A stretch of 64,000 nucleotides of DNA from Halobacteriales archaeon QS_8_69_26 (GCA_003023195.1 PXRX01000027.1:34480-98479); one strand, 5' to 3'; shown: positions 40,530-50,881, numbered from the stretch's first letter. Made by a program: numbers and translations. The notes: generated from the sequence alone by a model not told the origin.

Positions 40530-40614
40530 GGGCGATCTCGGCGGACGAAACACCCGAAACCGACCCGGGATCGACGGTGGAGAACCGATCCCCGCTCCCT
40601 CCCCGATCCGGGTA

Positions 40615-41463
40615 TTATTCGACGAGCCGTTCGATCTCGGTCACCAGAACGTCGCTCGCGCCCTCGGCCTTCAGGTCGGAGATGGTCTCGAAGATCCGGT
40701 CCTCGTCGACGACGGCGTGGACGGCGACGGCGTCCCGGCCGGCGATGTCCATCACGGTCGGGCCGCCCATGCCGGGGATCACGTCCTCGACTTCCTCCAG
40801 GCGGTCCTCGGGGACGTTCATCATGATGTAGCGCCTGCCCTCGGCGTCGAGCACCGACCGCAGGGCGGTGGTCACCTGCCGGACCTTCGAGTCTTCGAGG
40901 ACGTCCTCGCGGACGAACAGGCGGGCCGAGGAGGCGAGTACCTCCTCGACGATCTCCAGGCGGTTGACCGCCAGGGTGGTGCCCGTGGAGGTGATGTCGA
41001 CGATGGCGTCGGCCATCCCGACGTGCGGGGTGAGTTCGGTCGCGCCCGACACCTCGACGATCTCCGGGGTGACTGCCCGCTCGTCGAAGAAGCCCCGGGT
41101 AATGTGGGGGAACTCCGTGGCGACGGTCCGGCCCTCGAGGTCCGGGACCGCCCGGATGTCGCCGTCCTCGGGGGCCGCCAGCACCAGGCGACACCGGCCG
41201 TACTCCAGGTCCAGCAGCTCCTCGACGTTGCCGGGGGCGGCCTCGGCGACCTGGTCGAGGCCCGTGATCCCGGCGTCGGCGGCGCCGTCGGAGACGTACT
41301 CCGGGATGTCCGACGCCCGCGCGAACAGCAACGTCACGTCGGGGTCGACGGTGTCGGCGTAGAGCTTTCGGTCGGCACCGTCGACCACGTGCAACCCCGC
41401 GCGTTCGAGCAGATCCATCGCGGGGTCGTGCAACCGGCCCTTGTTGGGAACCGCGATTCGCAT
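40615..41463 (-). CDS. hisG: ATP phosphoribosyltransferase
   Basis: [78 protein letters not shown]. Confidence 0.95.
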   Translation of the reverse strand: MRIAVPNKGRLHDPAMDLLERAGLHVVDGADRKLYADTVDPDVTLLFARASDIPEYVSDGAADAGITGLDQVAEAAPGNVEELLDLEYGRCRLVLAAPEDGDIRAVPDLEGRTVATEFPHITRGFFDERAVTPEIVEVSGATELTPHVGMADAIVDITSTGTTLAVNRLEIVEEVLASSARLFVREDVLEDSKVRQVTTALRSVLDAEGRRYIMMNVPEDRLEEVEDVIPGMGGPTVMDIAGRDAVAVHAVVDEDRIFETISDLKAEGASDVLVTEIERLVE

Positions 41464-41563
41464 ACACACCCGTGGGGGACCGGCGGGCAACTGTCTTTCC
41501 TTTCGGGAAGGGCTCACCGCGGCGAGCGGTCGGTCCGTCCGGGGCGCTGTTCCGGGAATCGCT

Positions 41564-41583
41564 GTTACAGTAATTTTACTGTA
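41564..41583. promoter_or_regulatory. 20-bp palindrome copy 4 (TTACAGTAATTTTACTGTAA)
   Basis: perfect 9-2-9 palindrome in the divergent region between hisG and a zinc-ribbon gene. Confidence 0.78.
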
Positions 41584-41693
41584 AGCTTCCCGTCCGGCGG
41601 AACCGGTACGGATCCCCGCCAGCTATGATTCGGATCGCTGGTCCCCGGTAACAAACGGCAATATTTGTTGAGGTCGGGCGCGTACCTCCGATC

Positions 41694-41861
41694 ATGGCGC
41701 TCATCGAGAAACTCAAGTCCATGGTCGGCGGCGAGGAGGAGGAGCAGACCTACAGTTACACGTGCTCGGACTGCGGGACAGGGTTCGAGTCCACGGCGGT
41801 CAACCCGAACGACGCCGAGTGTCCCGAGTGCGGGAGCAGGCGGGTCCACTCGGTGACCTGA
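41694..41861 (+). CDS. small zinc-ribbon protein (55 aa)
   Basis: MALIEKLKSMVGGEEEEQTYSYTCSDCGTGFESTAVNPNDAECPECGSRRVHSVT; below ORF-track cutoff. Confidence 0.85.
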   Translation: MALIEKLKSMVGGEEEEQTYSYTCSDCGTGFESTAVNPNDAECPECGSRRVHSVT

Positions 41862-41909
41862 TCCGGACGGGATCGACCGCACGGGGCCGGACCGGATCCG
41901 GCGGGGTGC

Positions 41910-42500
41910 TCAGAGCTCCCCCTTCGTGCTCGGGGTCCCGGACCGGCGGTCGTCGACCCGCGTGGCGTCGTCCAGCGCCCGGGCGGCGCACTTGAACAGC
42001 GCCTCCACCTCGTGGTGGGCGTTGGTCCCCTCCACGCCCGCGTGGACGGTCAGCCCCGCGTTCAGCGCCAGCGACTCGAAGAAGTGCCGGGCCACGTCGC
42101 TGGTGAACTCGCCCACGGTGGGCTGGGAAAACTCCCCGTCGAAGTAGAAGCGGGGCCGCCCCGAGACGTCCACCACCACCGAGGCCACCGCCTCGTCAAG
42201 CGGCACCCGGCGGTCGGCGTAGCGAACGATCCGCGCCCGGTCGCCCAGCGCCTCGTCCAGCGCCTCGCCCAGGGCGATCCCCACGTCCTCGACGGTGTGG
42301 TGGTCGTCGACCTCCAGGTCGCCGTCACAGCGCACGGTGAGGTCGAACAGGCCGTGCTTGGCGAACGACCGGAGCATGTGGTCGAAGAAGCCCACGCCCG
42401 TCTCGACGGTCGCCTCGCCCTCGCCGTCCACCTCGACCGTGACCTCCACGTCCGTCTCGGCCGTCTCGCGGGTCACCGCCGCCGCTCGTTGCTCGCTCAT
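41910..42500 (-). CDS. hisB: imidazoleglycerol-phosphate dehydratase
   Basis: [67 protein letters not shown]. Confidence 0.96.
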   Translation of the reverse strand: MSEQRAAAVTRETAETDVEVTVEVDGEGEATVETGVGFFDHMLRSFAKHGLFDLTVRCDGDLEVDDHHTVEDVGIALGEALDEALGDRARIVRYADRRVPLDEAVASVVVDVSGRPRFYFDGEFSQPTVGEFTSDVARHFFESLALNAGLTVHAGVEGTNAHHEVEALFKCAARALDDATRVDDRRSGTPSTKGEL

Positions 42501-42587
42501 CCTTCTGATCGGGTGAGGATTCGACGGGGATCCTCAAGTCGGTTCCGCCGCTAGATGGAGTTCTCGGTTCGGTCTCGCGCGACGGGA

Positions 42588-42662
42588 CGATCCTGGGGTC
42601 GCCCGTCCGGACCGATCGTGGGGTCGCCCGTCCGGACCGATCCTGGGGTCGCCCGTCCGGGC
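42588..42662. repeat. 25-bp tandem repeat, 3 copies
   Basis: cgatcStggggtcgcccgtccggRc x3 between hisB and hisA. Confidence 0.92.
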
Positions 42663-42681
42663 CGATCCCGACGCTATTTCC

Positions 42682-43416
42682 TCAGTCGCCGTCGACGGCG
42701 TCCATCGCCTCCTGGAGCGTGAACGCGCCCTCGTAGAGCGCGGTGCCGACGACGACGGCGGCCGCCCCCGCGTCGACCATGGCCCGGACGTCCTCGATGG
42801 AGGAGACGCCGCCGCTAGCGATCACCGGCAGGTCGGTGGCGTCGACGACCCGCCGGACGGCGTCGGCCCGCACCCCTTCCATCCGGCCCTCGACGTCGAC
42901 GTCGGTGAACAGGACGGCGGCCGCGCCGAGGTCGTCGTACCGCCGGGCGGCGTCCGCGGGGTCGATCCCCGTCCCCTCGGTCCAGCCCTCGACGACCACC
43001 TCGCCGCCGCTCGCGTCGAGGCTCACGACGACGGTACCGGACCGCCGGTCGTCGATCCGGCGGACGATTTCGGGGTCCTCGACCGCCGCGGTCCCGAGGA
43101 TCACCCGGTCGACCCCCCGGTCGAGCAGGGAGACGGCGTCCTCGACGGTGCGGATCCCCCCGCCGACCTGGACGTCCACCGACTCGGGGACGGCCTCGAC
43201 CACCGCGGCGATGGCGTCGGCGTTCGCCCGGCGGCCCTCGAAGGCCCCGTCGAGGTCGACGAGGTGGAGGGTGCGCGCGCCGGCCTCGACCCACCGCTCG
43301 GCGGCCGCGACCGGGTCGCCGTAGCGCCGGCCGGTGTCGCGCTCCCCCCCGACCAGCTGGACCACCTCGCCGCCCTCCACGTCGACCGCAGGGATCACCT
43401 CGAAGGACCCGAACAT
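42682..43416 (-). CDS. hisA: ProFAR isomerase
   Basis: FEVIPAVDVEGGEVVQLVGGERDTGRRYGDP, VQVGGGIRTVEDAVSLLDRGVDRVILGTAA. Confidence 0.95.
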   Translation of the reverse strand: MFGSFEVIPAVDVEGGEVVQLVGGERDTGRRYGDPVAAAERWVEAGARTLHLVDLDGAFEGRRANADAIAAVVEAVPESVDVQVGGGIRTVEDAVSLLDRGVDRVILGTAAVEDPEIVRRIDDRRSGTVVVSLDASGGEVVVEGWTEGTGIDPADAARRYDDLGAAAVLFTDVDVEGRMEGVRADAVRRVVDATDLPVIASGGVSSIEDVRAMVDAGAAAVVVGTALYEGAFTLQEAMDAVDGD

Positions 43417-43639
43417 GGGCACTCCTGGGGCGGCGGCGGGCCTAAAGCCGTCGTTCGGGGAAGGGGCTACGCGCCGGACGTCGGCGACGGGCCAGGCGCC
43501 GGACGTCGGCGACCCCCGACCGGGGCAGTCACCCGGCCGGCGATCCCGGCGGACCAATGGATGCCAATAGATACCAACGTGTGCCCCCAGATCACACTCT
43601 CTCCCAAGACTTATCGCGGTGCTGGCCCTACCGTCTCAC

Positions 43640-43843
43640 ATGAACCCGCCCCAGGCGGATCCGGGTCCGGCGTCGAAGTCGCGCCTGTTCTGCCCGGACT
43701 GCGGTCGCGAGGGCTCGTTCCCCGAGGAGTGGGTCGTCCGGACCGACGGCGACCGGGCCAGGACCGAGTGCCCGGCCTGTGGCGCCGTCGTCGACGACCG
43801 GCCGCGGGACCGGTCCGCGGTCGAACCCGGGAACGGGGAGTAG
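43640..43843 (+). CDS. small zinc-ribbon protein
   Basis: LFCPDCGREGSFPEEWVVRTDGDRARTECPACGAVVDDRP. Confidence 0.78.
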   Translation: MNPPQADPGPASKSRLFCPDCGREGSFPEEWVVRTDGDRARTECPACGAVVDDRPRDRSAVEPGNGE

Positions 43844-43894
43844 GGCGGACTCGCAGTTCCGGGCGGTCCCCGGGAGGGCCACCGGACCCGGCGC

Positions 43895-46800
43895 TCAGGC
43901 CCGGTCGCTCCCGACGGGGCCGGCGTCGAACACCACCGACATGAGTTCCTTCTGTGACTTCCGGAGGTGGTTGTGCAGCGTCGCGGAGGTGATCCCCATC
44001 GAGTCCGCGACCTCCTCGGCGGTCGCCTCGCGGGGCCACTCGAAGTACCCCGAGAGGTAGGCCGTCCGGAGCGCCATCAGCCGTCGCTCGGTGAGCCGTT
44101 CCTCCAGGCTCTCGCGCAGGTCCGCCGCCGTGCGGACGGGACGGTCCAGGTCCCGCGTGGCGACCAGTTCGGCCCGGTCGAGCAGCGACGCGATGCGGTC
44201 GACGACCCCGCGGGCGTCGACCGACTGGGGAACCTCGACGGTGAGGTGGGTCGTACCGTTGGTGGCGACCGCCTCGGTCACCGCCGCCCCGGCGTCCAGG
44301 GCGGTCCGGATGGAGGACCTGCCGGTCGAGTCCAGCTCGACGCGACCCCCGTTCTCCGTCTCGCTGAGCACCCGGGCGTCCGCGAGGCCCTCGAACCTGT
44401 CGATCATCCCGGCCAGCGCGGCCGGCGAGGCACCCTCGACCGAGACGTACAGCAGGGAGTTCTCGTCCTCGTGGACGGTGTAGCCGTCCAGGGCCACCGT
44501 ACAGTCGAGTTCGGCGGAGGCCTTCGCGAGGAAGGCGTCGTGGCTCTCGACGGTGAACTCCAGTTCGGTGACGGTGTCCGCGACCAGCAACTTGCGGTTC
44601 CCGATGGCGTTGAGGACGAACCCCACCGTCTCGCCGAGGGTGCGGAACCCGTCCTGTTCGCGCTCGCTGAACGCCGCCGGGCTGTCGGCGTAGACGACGA
44701 GGAGGCCGTAGACGGCGTCGCCGTGGACCAGCGGAACCGCGGCCGCCGAGCGGAAGCCCCGTTCCTCTGCGGCCGACCGCCACGGCTCGAACTCCGGCAC
44801 CTCGGCGACGTCCTCGACGACCTGCACCTCGCCGCTCCGGAGGGCCCGCCCGCCGGGGCCCTTCCCGGGCACGACGCCGTCGTCGGCCAGGTCGTCGAGG
44901 AACCCCTCGCCCTCACCCGCCGACGCCCGGGGAACGACCCGTTCCCCGTCGACGTCCCGCTCTCCGATCCACGCGAACCGGTAGAAGTCCGAGTCCGCCA
45001 GCCGTTCACAGACGGTCTCCTCGACGTCCGACCGTGAGGGGGCGTCGGACAGCACCCGGGTGGTGTTCAACAGGAGCTCGTTGATCCGGTTCAGCGTCGC
45101 CAGTTCGTCGCGCTGGCGCTGGCGTTCCCGCTCGCGCTCCTTGCGCTCGGTGATGTCGACGTAGATGCCGATGGACTCGACGGGCTCGGCCTCGTCGTCG
45201 AACGGGAGGCTCCGGAACAGGAAGTCCCGCTCCCCGTCGGCCGCCAGCCGCCTGACCTCGCGGTCGATCTCCGACAGGTTCCGGCCCAGGCGGTTGATCT
45301 CCCTGGCCCCCTCCTGCGCCTCCGTGTCCTCGGGGACCACGTACTCGTCGATGTCCTCGCCGACGACCTCCTCGGCGTCGTGGCCGAAGGTCCGCTCGAA
45401 CGCCGAGTTGACGTTGCGCACGATGGGGTCGTCGCCGTCGAACTCGGCGTGGACGACCGGCTCGGGGATCGACTCGAACAGCGTCGTGAACCGGTCGCGT
45501 TCCCGGCGGACCTCCCGCTCGCGTTCGATCCGGTCCAGGGCCGTCTCCACGTGGGCCGCCAGGATCGCCAGGGTGTCGAAGTCCTCGTCGGCGTACTCGT
45601 CGGCCCCCGGGTCCGCGGCACCGATCACGCCGTGGTCGCCAAGCGGGAACATCATCGCCCGGCCGATGTCGCTCTCGGTGTCGGGGTGGGCCTCGTTGAC
45701 GTCGATGGTGTCGGGTTCGCCCGCCCGGAATATCTCCCACTCGGGGTCGCCCTCGGCGAACTCGAGGTCCCCGGCATTGTGCCCCGTCGCCGGGACCAGT
45801 GCCCCCCGTTCCGGGTCGTGCAGCCAGCAGGCGGTGTGGTCCCAGCCGAGGATCTCGTGGGCCGCCTCGACCCCTCGCCGGCAGGCCTCCTGGGGCGTCC
45901 TGGCCCGCTGGATGACGTCGGTCGTCTCGTGGAGCGCCGCCAGGAGGTGTTCGCGCTCCTTGCGGTCGGTCACGTCGTTGACCACCACCTGGGCCGCCGG
46001 TTCGCCCTCGAAGACGACCGGCGCGACAGCCGCGACCGCAACCCGGTCGCCCTCGTCGCCGAACCGGAGTTCCGCGGGCGGGGCCACCTTGTCCTGTTCG
46101 ACCGTCCGCCGCACCGTCTCGACGGCCGGGCCGCGGTCCTCCGGGTGGACGAACGACCCGCCGTCCTCGCCGATGAGTTCCCCTGGACTGTCGGCGTCGA
46201 GGTAGTCCGCCGTGGCGGCGTTGCAGTAGCGGATCGTCGCGTCCCCGTCGAGGATCACGATCGGAACCGGGGCGTTCTCGACCAGGGTCCGGTACCGCTC
46301 CTTGCTGCGCCTGAACTCGCGTTCGCGCTCGATGCGGGCCAGGGCCGTCTCCACGTGGGCCGCCAGGATCGCCAGGGTGTCGAACGCCTCGTCGGCGTAC
46401 TCCTCCGCCTCCGGCGCCGCCGCACCGAGGGCGCCGTGATCGCCCAGGGGGAACAGCACGCCCACCGTCCCCTCGTCGATGTCCGGGCGGTCGCCGAGTT
46501 CGAGGACCCCGGGGTCGCCCTCCCGGAAGATTTCCCACTCCTCGTCGCCCTCGCCGAACCGCCGCCGGGTGGCCTCGTGGCCCGCGACCGGGACGAGTTC
46601 CGCCGCCGCCCGGTCGTGGCGCCAGCAGCCCACGACCGGCCAGTCGAGTATCTCGGTAGCCGCCTCGACCGCCCACCGGTACACCTCCTGGTCCGTCGTC
46701 GCCCGCTGGATGGCGTCGGTCGCCTCGTGGAGCGACGCCAGGAGGCGCTCGCGTTCCTCTCGCTCGGCCATCTGTCGGCCGACGCCCACGCGGTATCGGT

Positions 46801-47479
46801 CGCCGTTCTCGTCGGTGACCGTCCAGCCACGGTACTCGTAGGGAACCCGGTTGCCGTCGACGTCCAGCAGGTCGACCACCACCGGTTCGTCGTCGGCCAG
46901 GTCCTCCCAGCAGTCGGGATCGCGGTTGCCCGCGATGAACGACGACGGGTCCCGCCCGTCGACCTCGCGGTCGGTCCAGCCCAGGCTCCGCTCGATGGCG
47001 TCGTTGTACCGGACGTAGTCGCCGTCCTCGTCGACGACGAAGAACACGTCGTCGATGCCGTCGATGGCGGCCTCCACGACGGCGTGGTCGCTCCGACCTA
47101 CCTCCCGGACCGTCACGACGACCCGGTCCCCCGCCGGCGCGGCCGACAGCGTGACCTCGACCCGTTCGCCCCCGGCAGTCCGGAGCGACACCGCCCACTC
47201 CCAGGCGTCATCGGCCGCCCCGGGGTCGGGACGGCTCGCCTCCGCGACCCCCTGCAACGCCGCGCGTACCCGGTCGCGGTCGGCCTCGTCGACGTGGTTT
47301 CGCAACGGAACCCCCGAGAGCGTCGCCGGGTCGTCGGCCCCGACCAGGTCCGCGTAGGGGCCGTTGACCCGGTCGTGGACCCACCGGTCGCCGCCCGCCT
47401 CGCGGACCAGCACCGCCGCACCCTCCGTCGACGCCGCGAGGAATCCCTCCGCGATCGTCCCCGGTGCGTGTTCCGCCAT
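43895..47479 (-). CDS. multi-PAS/GAF HTH-10 (bacterio-opsin-activator type) regulator
   Basis: PAS domains, duplicated GAF domains, C-terminal LTERRLMALRTAYLSGYFEWPREATAEEVADSMGITSATLHNHLRKSQKEL. Confidence 0.88.
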   Translation of the reverse strand: MAEHAPGTIAEGFLAASTEGAAVLVREAGGDRWVHDRVNGPYADLVGADDPATLSGVPLRNHVDEADRDRVRAALQGVAEASRPDPGAADDAWEWAVSLRTAGGERVEVTLSAAPAGDRVVVTVREVGRSDHAVVEAAIDGIDDVFFVVDEDGDYVRYNDAIERSLGWTDREVDGRDPSSFIAGNRDPDCWEDLADDEPVVVDLLDVDGNRVPYEYRGWTVTDENGDRYRVGVGRQMAEREERERLLASLHEATDAIQRATTDQEVYRWAVEAATEILDWPVVGCWRHDRAAAELVPVAGHEATRRRFGEGDEEWEIFREGDPGVLELGDRPDIDEGTVGVLFPLGDHGALGAAAPEAEEYADEAFDTLAILAAHVETALARIEREREFRRSKERYRTLVENAPVPIVILDGDATIRYCNAATADYLDADSPGELIGEDGGSFVHPEDRGPAVETVRRTVEQDKVAPPAELRFGDEGDRVAVAAVAPVVFEGEPAAQVVVNDVTDRKEREHLLAALHETTDVIQRARTPQEACRRGVEAAHEILGWDHTACWLHDPERGALVPATGHNAGDLEFAEGDPEWEIFRAGEPDTIDVNEAHPDTESDIGRAMMFPLGDHGVIGAADPGADEYADEDFDTLAILAAHVETALDRIEREREVRRERDRFTTLFESIPEPVVHAEFDGDDPIVRNVNSAFERTFGHDAEEVVGEDIDEYVVPEDTEAQEGAREINRLGRNLSEIDREVRRLAADGERDFLFRSLPFDDEAEPVESIGIYVDITERKERERERQRQRDELATLNRINELLLNTTRVLSDAPSRSDVEETVCERLADSDFYRFAWIGERDVDGERVVPRASAGEGEGFLDDLADDGVVPGKGPGGRALRSGEVQVVEDVAEVPEFEPWRSAAEERGFRSAAAVPLVHGDAVYGLLVVYADSPAAFSEREQDGFRTLGETVGFVLNAIGNRKLLVADTVTELEFTVESHDAFLAKASAELDCTVALDGYTVHEDENSLLYVSVEGASPAALAGMIDRFEGLADARVLSETENGGRVELDSTGRSSIRTALDAGAAVTEAVATNGTTHLTVEVPQSVDARGVVDRIASLLDRAELVATRDLDRPVRTAADLRESLEERLTERRLMALRTAYLSGYFEWPREATAEEVADSMGITSATLHNHLRKSQKELMSVVFDAGPVGSDRA

Positions 47480-47615
47480 TGCCCCTACTCCGTCGGTTCG
47501 GAGCCTTAACACTTTGGTGGGCGGTAGCACTGGGCGGACGGCGCCCCCGGTCCGGCGGGATCCGATCCCGGACGGAGGGACGGTCCCCGTCGCTCACCGA
47601 CGACGGCAGAAGCGG

Positions 47616-48590
47616 TCAGGGGGCGAGGGCCTCCAGCGTGCGGTCGAGGACGGCGTCGTCGGCACCGACCGGGGGCACGAGAACCGCCTCGTCCACCGGA
47701 TTGGTGTCCAGCAGGTCCGCCAGCTGGTCGCGGGCCTTCGCCGGCGTCCCGGCGACCGACAGCCCCTCGACCATCGCGTCGGTGACCGCCGCCCGGGCGG
47801 CCTCGCGGTCCCCCGACCGCCAGTGCTCGGCCACCTCGGCCGCGGCCCCGGGGAACCGCCGGGCCGCCGCCCGCTCGTAGGCCTCGGCGCTCCCGACGTA
47901 GTACGCGAGGTGGCCGCGGACCGCCGCCCGCGCACTCTCGGCGTCGTCGGCGACCGCCGCCGGGGCGTACGGCGCCACCCGGATCTCCTCCGGATCGCGC
48001 CCGGCCTCGCGGGCCGCGTCGGCCACCGTCTCGAAGGCCTCGCCCAGGTCCGCGAACGGGACGTTGTGCGGGAGCCAGCCGTCCGCCACCCGCCCGGTCG
48101 CCCGGCGGTTGGCCGGGCCGAGGGCGGCGTTGTACACCGGCACGTCCGCGTCGAGCGCCGGGAAGTCCGCCACGTCGAACACCTCGCCCTCGTACTCGAC
48201 CCGGCCCTCGCCGGCGGTGTACGCCTCGACCAGTTCGATCGCCTCGTGTGTCCGCCGGACCGGCGACTCGAAGCCCATCCCGTGGAGGTCCTCGACGGCC
48301 TTCGGGGTGCTCGTCCCCACCCCGAGGCGGACCCGGTCGCCGGCGACGCGGGACAGCGAGGCGACGGCCATCGCCAGCACCGCCGGCGTCCGCGAGTAGA
48401 CGTTGACGATGGCCGTGCCAAGGTCCACCTCGTCGGTCCCGTGGGCCAGTTCGGTCAACTGGACGAACGAGTGCTCGCCCCACAGTTCGCTGACCCACAC
48501 CGAGTCGTAGCCGAGATCCTCCGCCCTGGTCGCCAGTTCGACCGCCCGCTCCGGCCCGTCCTCCGGGAGCAGAAACCCCGTCTCGCTCAT
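47616..48590 (-). CDS. LLM-class (F420/FMN-dependent) oxidoreductase
   Basis: VELATRAEDLGYDSVWVSELWGEHSF, LGVGTSTPKAVEDLHGMGF. Confidence 0.87.
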   Translation of the reverse strand: MSETGFLLPEDGPERAVELATRAEDLGYDSVWVSELWGEHSFVQLTELAHGTDEVDLGTAIVNVYSRTPAVLAMAVASLSRVAGDRVRLGVGTSTPKAVEDLHGMGFESPVRRTHEAIELVEAYTAGEGRVEYEGEVFDVADFPALDADVPVYNAALGPANRRATGRVADGWLPHNVPFADLGEAFETVADAAREAGRDPEEIRVAPYAPAAVADDAESARAAVRGHLAYYVGSAEAYERAAARRFPGAAAEVAEHWRSGDREAARAAVTDAMVEGLSVAGTPAKARDQLADLLDTNPVDEAVLVPPVGADDAVLDRTLEALAP

Positions 48591-48704
48591 ACCCCCACAC
48601 CGCACCCGGCGGCCTTAACCCTGGGGTGGATCGCGGCCTCTCGATGAGGGGGAACCCGGCTCAGTGACGGCCGTGACGGGGAACCCGACCCCCTACCGAC
48701 GGTG

Positions 48705-48990
48705 GTCGTCCCCACGGCGCGCGGGACGCGCCGCCAGGCGCGTCCTCGCGCGAGGAGGGGCGAGCATCGAACCCCGACCGCAGGGAGGGGTGAGACGCGC
48801 AGACGGTTGGGGAGGATCGAGGTCCCCGCTGGGCGGGACTGGAAGGGGCCGCCCCGTTCGCGCCGCAGGGGAGTCGCCGAGCGGGCAAGTATCTCGACCG
48901 CAGGGAGAGATATCCCGCTCGGCGGCCGCGAACGGGGCGGGGGCTTCCGGGGCGGCCGCGAACGGGGCGGGGGCTTCCGGGGCGGCCGGT
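48705..48990 (+). repeat. dispersed intergenic structured element, copy B4, ending in a 30-bp tandem duplication
   Basis: two GACCGCAGGGA motifs, stems CCGCCCCGTTCGCG/CGCGAACGGGGCGG and GCCGAGCGGG/CCCGCTCGGC. Confidence 0.8.
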
Positions 48991-49097
48991 CGCGGTCGTC
49001 GGCACCGGTTGCGATCGACGTGGTGTCGACCGGCGAGAGCGAGGAGCGTCTTCACGCTGCCGCACGAAAACGAGGTCGGCCGGGAGGGCCGGGCGAC

Positions 49098-49310
49098 CTA
49101 CGTGGCCTCCGCCGAGACCTCCGCACCGTCGATGGCGTCGTCGAGTCCGTCCCGGGCGACCTCCGAACCCGTCTCCTCGATCGATGCCTCCGAGTCGCCG
49201 ACGGGGTCGTGTGACGGCGTCTCGACCTGCCGGGACTCCGTCACCGTCCCCTCGTCGGCGACGTCGAGAACGATGTCCCCGAGGTCGTCGGTCGTCGTGG
49301 CCTCGGACAT
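49098..49310 (-). CDS. small acidic hypothetical protein
   Basis: MSEATTTDDLGDIVLDVADEGTVTESRQVETPSHDPVGDSEASIEETGSEVARDGLDDAIDGAEVSAEAT. Confidence 0.6.
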   Translation of the reverse strand: MSEATTTDDLGDIVLDVADEGTVTESRQVETPSHDPVGDSEASIEETGSEVARDGLDDAIDGAEVSAEAT

Positions 49311-49469
49311 GGCCGGCAGTTGGTAGCCCGTCGATCCCAGTTATGCGTTTCTCCGTCCGCGACGGCCTCCCTGGGGGTTCCGGGCCGATCCGGTCCGGGA
49401 GCGGCCGGGTCCCTCGCTCCCACCGCCCGCTCCACAAAACACTTGTCAGCGTGTGCGAATCCGCGGAGT

Positions 49470-50285
49470 ATGCGCCGCGGGATCGTCCTCGCGCTCGCGG
49501 TCTCGCTGGCGGTCACCGGGTGCGCCGGATCGCCGACTGCCTCGCCCTCCGAACCCCAGGCGGAGCCGGGGCCGACGACCGCCCCGGGCACCGCGACCGA
49601 CCCGGCGGCGGATCCCGGCGACCCGTCAGGGACGACGGCCACCTCGACAGATCCGGGGACGCCGACCCCGACCGACACTGGGACGCCGACCTCGACCGGG
49701 TCCGTCGAGTACGTCGTCGCCGCCGGCGAGATCCCCGAGGAGATCGGATCCCTGGAGGTCACGCTCAAGGCCGTCTTCGTCAACAACGCGACCGACTTCC
49801 GGCGGCACCGCTGCTGGGACGACACCTACCGCGGCCCCTACAAGCCGACCATCACGCCGATCCAGCCGCCGGTCCGCGGCTGTTACAATGCTGGATCTGT
49901 CACGGTCGACCTGACCGAACTCGACGGACCGGAGCCGCTCGGGCCGTTCGACGCACCCGCGACGTTCTCCGCGGGACACGGCTTCGTCGTCACCGAGGCG
50001 TCCGCCGAGTACCGTAACGGGTCGCGGGTGGGGTCGATCAAGGGAGCCGGCGGCATCCGCGTCAACGTCGTGGAGGGCCCCCAGGACGGCCGGTACCACG
50101 TCGAGTTCGCGGTCGAGACCTACCGGGACCGCCCGTACCGGTACTGGCTGATCCCGGACGTGTCCCACGTACAGGACCGGAACGCGACCGACGAGGGGTC
50201 GGACCGGAGCGCCCCGGAACCGGCGGTCGGACGGAATCCCGAGGATCGTCCGTGGACGGGATCCTTAACCTCCCGGAGTTCCTAG
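49470..50285 (+). CDS. hypothetical lipoprotein
   Basis: MRRGIVLALAVSLAVTGCAGSPTA lipobox VTGC. Confidence 0.75.
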   Translation: MRRGIVLALAVSLAVTGCAGSPTASPSEPQAEPGPTTAPGTATDPAADPGDPSGTTATSTDPGTPTPTDTGTPTSTGSVEYVVAAGEIPEEIGSLEVTLKAVFVNNATDFRRHRCWDDTYRGPYKPTITPIQPPVRGCYNAGSVTVDLTELDGPEPLGPFDAPATFSAGHGFVVTEASAEYRNGSRVGSIKGAGGIRVNVVEGPQDGRYHVEFAVETYRDRPYRYWLIPDVSHVQDRNATDEGSDRSAPEPAVGRNPEDRPWTGSLTSRSS

Positions 50286-50293
50286 AACGGTCC

Positions 50294-50839
50294 ATGACAG
50301 ACGAGACGCGAGCGGCCACCCTCGCGGGGGGCTGTTTCTGGTGCATCGAGGCCGCGTTCGAGGAACTGACCGGCGTCCGGGACACCACCTCCGGCTACAC
50401 CGGCGGCAACGTCGAGGACCCCACCTACCGGGAAGTCTGCTCCGGGTCGACCGGCCACGCCGAGGCCGTCCTCGTCGAGTACGACCCCGACGAACTGGCC
50501 TACGAGGACCTGCTGCAAGTCTTCTTCACGATCCACGACCCCACGCAACTGAACCGCCAGGGACCCGACGTCGGCACCCAGTACCGCTCGGCGATCTTCT
50601 CCCACGACGAGGAACAGCACCGGACCGCCGAGCGGTTCGTCGGGGAACTCGAAGCCGAGGGGGCCTACGACGACGGGATCGTCACCGAGATAGCGCCCCT
50701 GGAGGAGTTCTACGAGGCCGAGGAGAAACACCAGAACTACTACGACAAGAATCCCGACGACCGCTACTGCCAGTTCCACGCCGAACCGAAGGTGAAGAAG
50801 GTCCGCGAGAAGTTCGAGAGCGAGACGCGGACCGCCTAG
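50294..50839 (+). CDS. msrA: peptide-methionine (S)-S-oxide reductase
   Basis: ATLAGGCFWCIEAAFEELTGVRDTTSGYTGG. Confidence 0.96.
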   Translation: MTDETRAATLAGGCFWCIEAAFEELTGVRDTTSGYTGGNVEDPTYREVCSGSTGHAEAVLVEYDPDELAYEDLLQVFFTIHDPTQLNRQGPDVGTQYRSAIFSHDEEQHRTAERFVGELEAEGAYDDGIVTEIAPLEEFYEAEEKHQNYYDKNPDDRYCQFHAEPKVKKVREKFESETRTA

Positions 50840-50881
50840 AGAGCGGGATTTTGAAGGGTCCGACGCCCGATCCCCGCATCA

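Noticed and set aside
45380-47509. 709-aa plus-strand ORF
   Set aside because: Antisense shadow of the PAS/GAF HTH-10 regulator.
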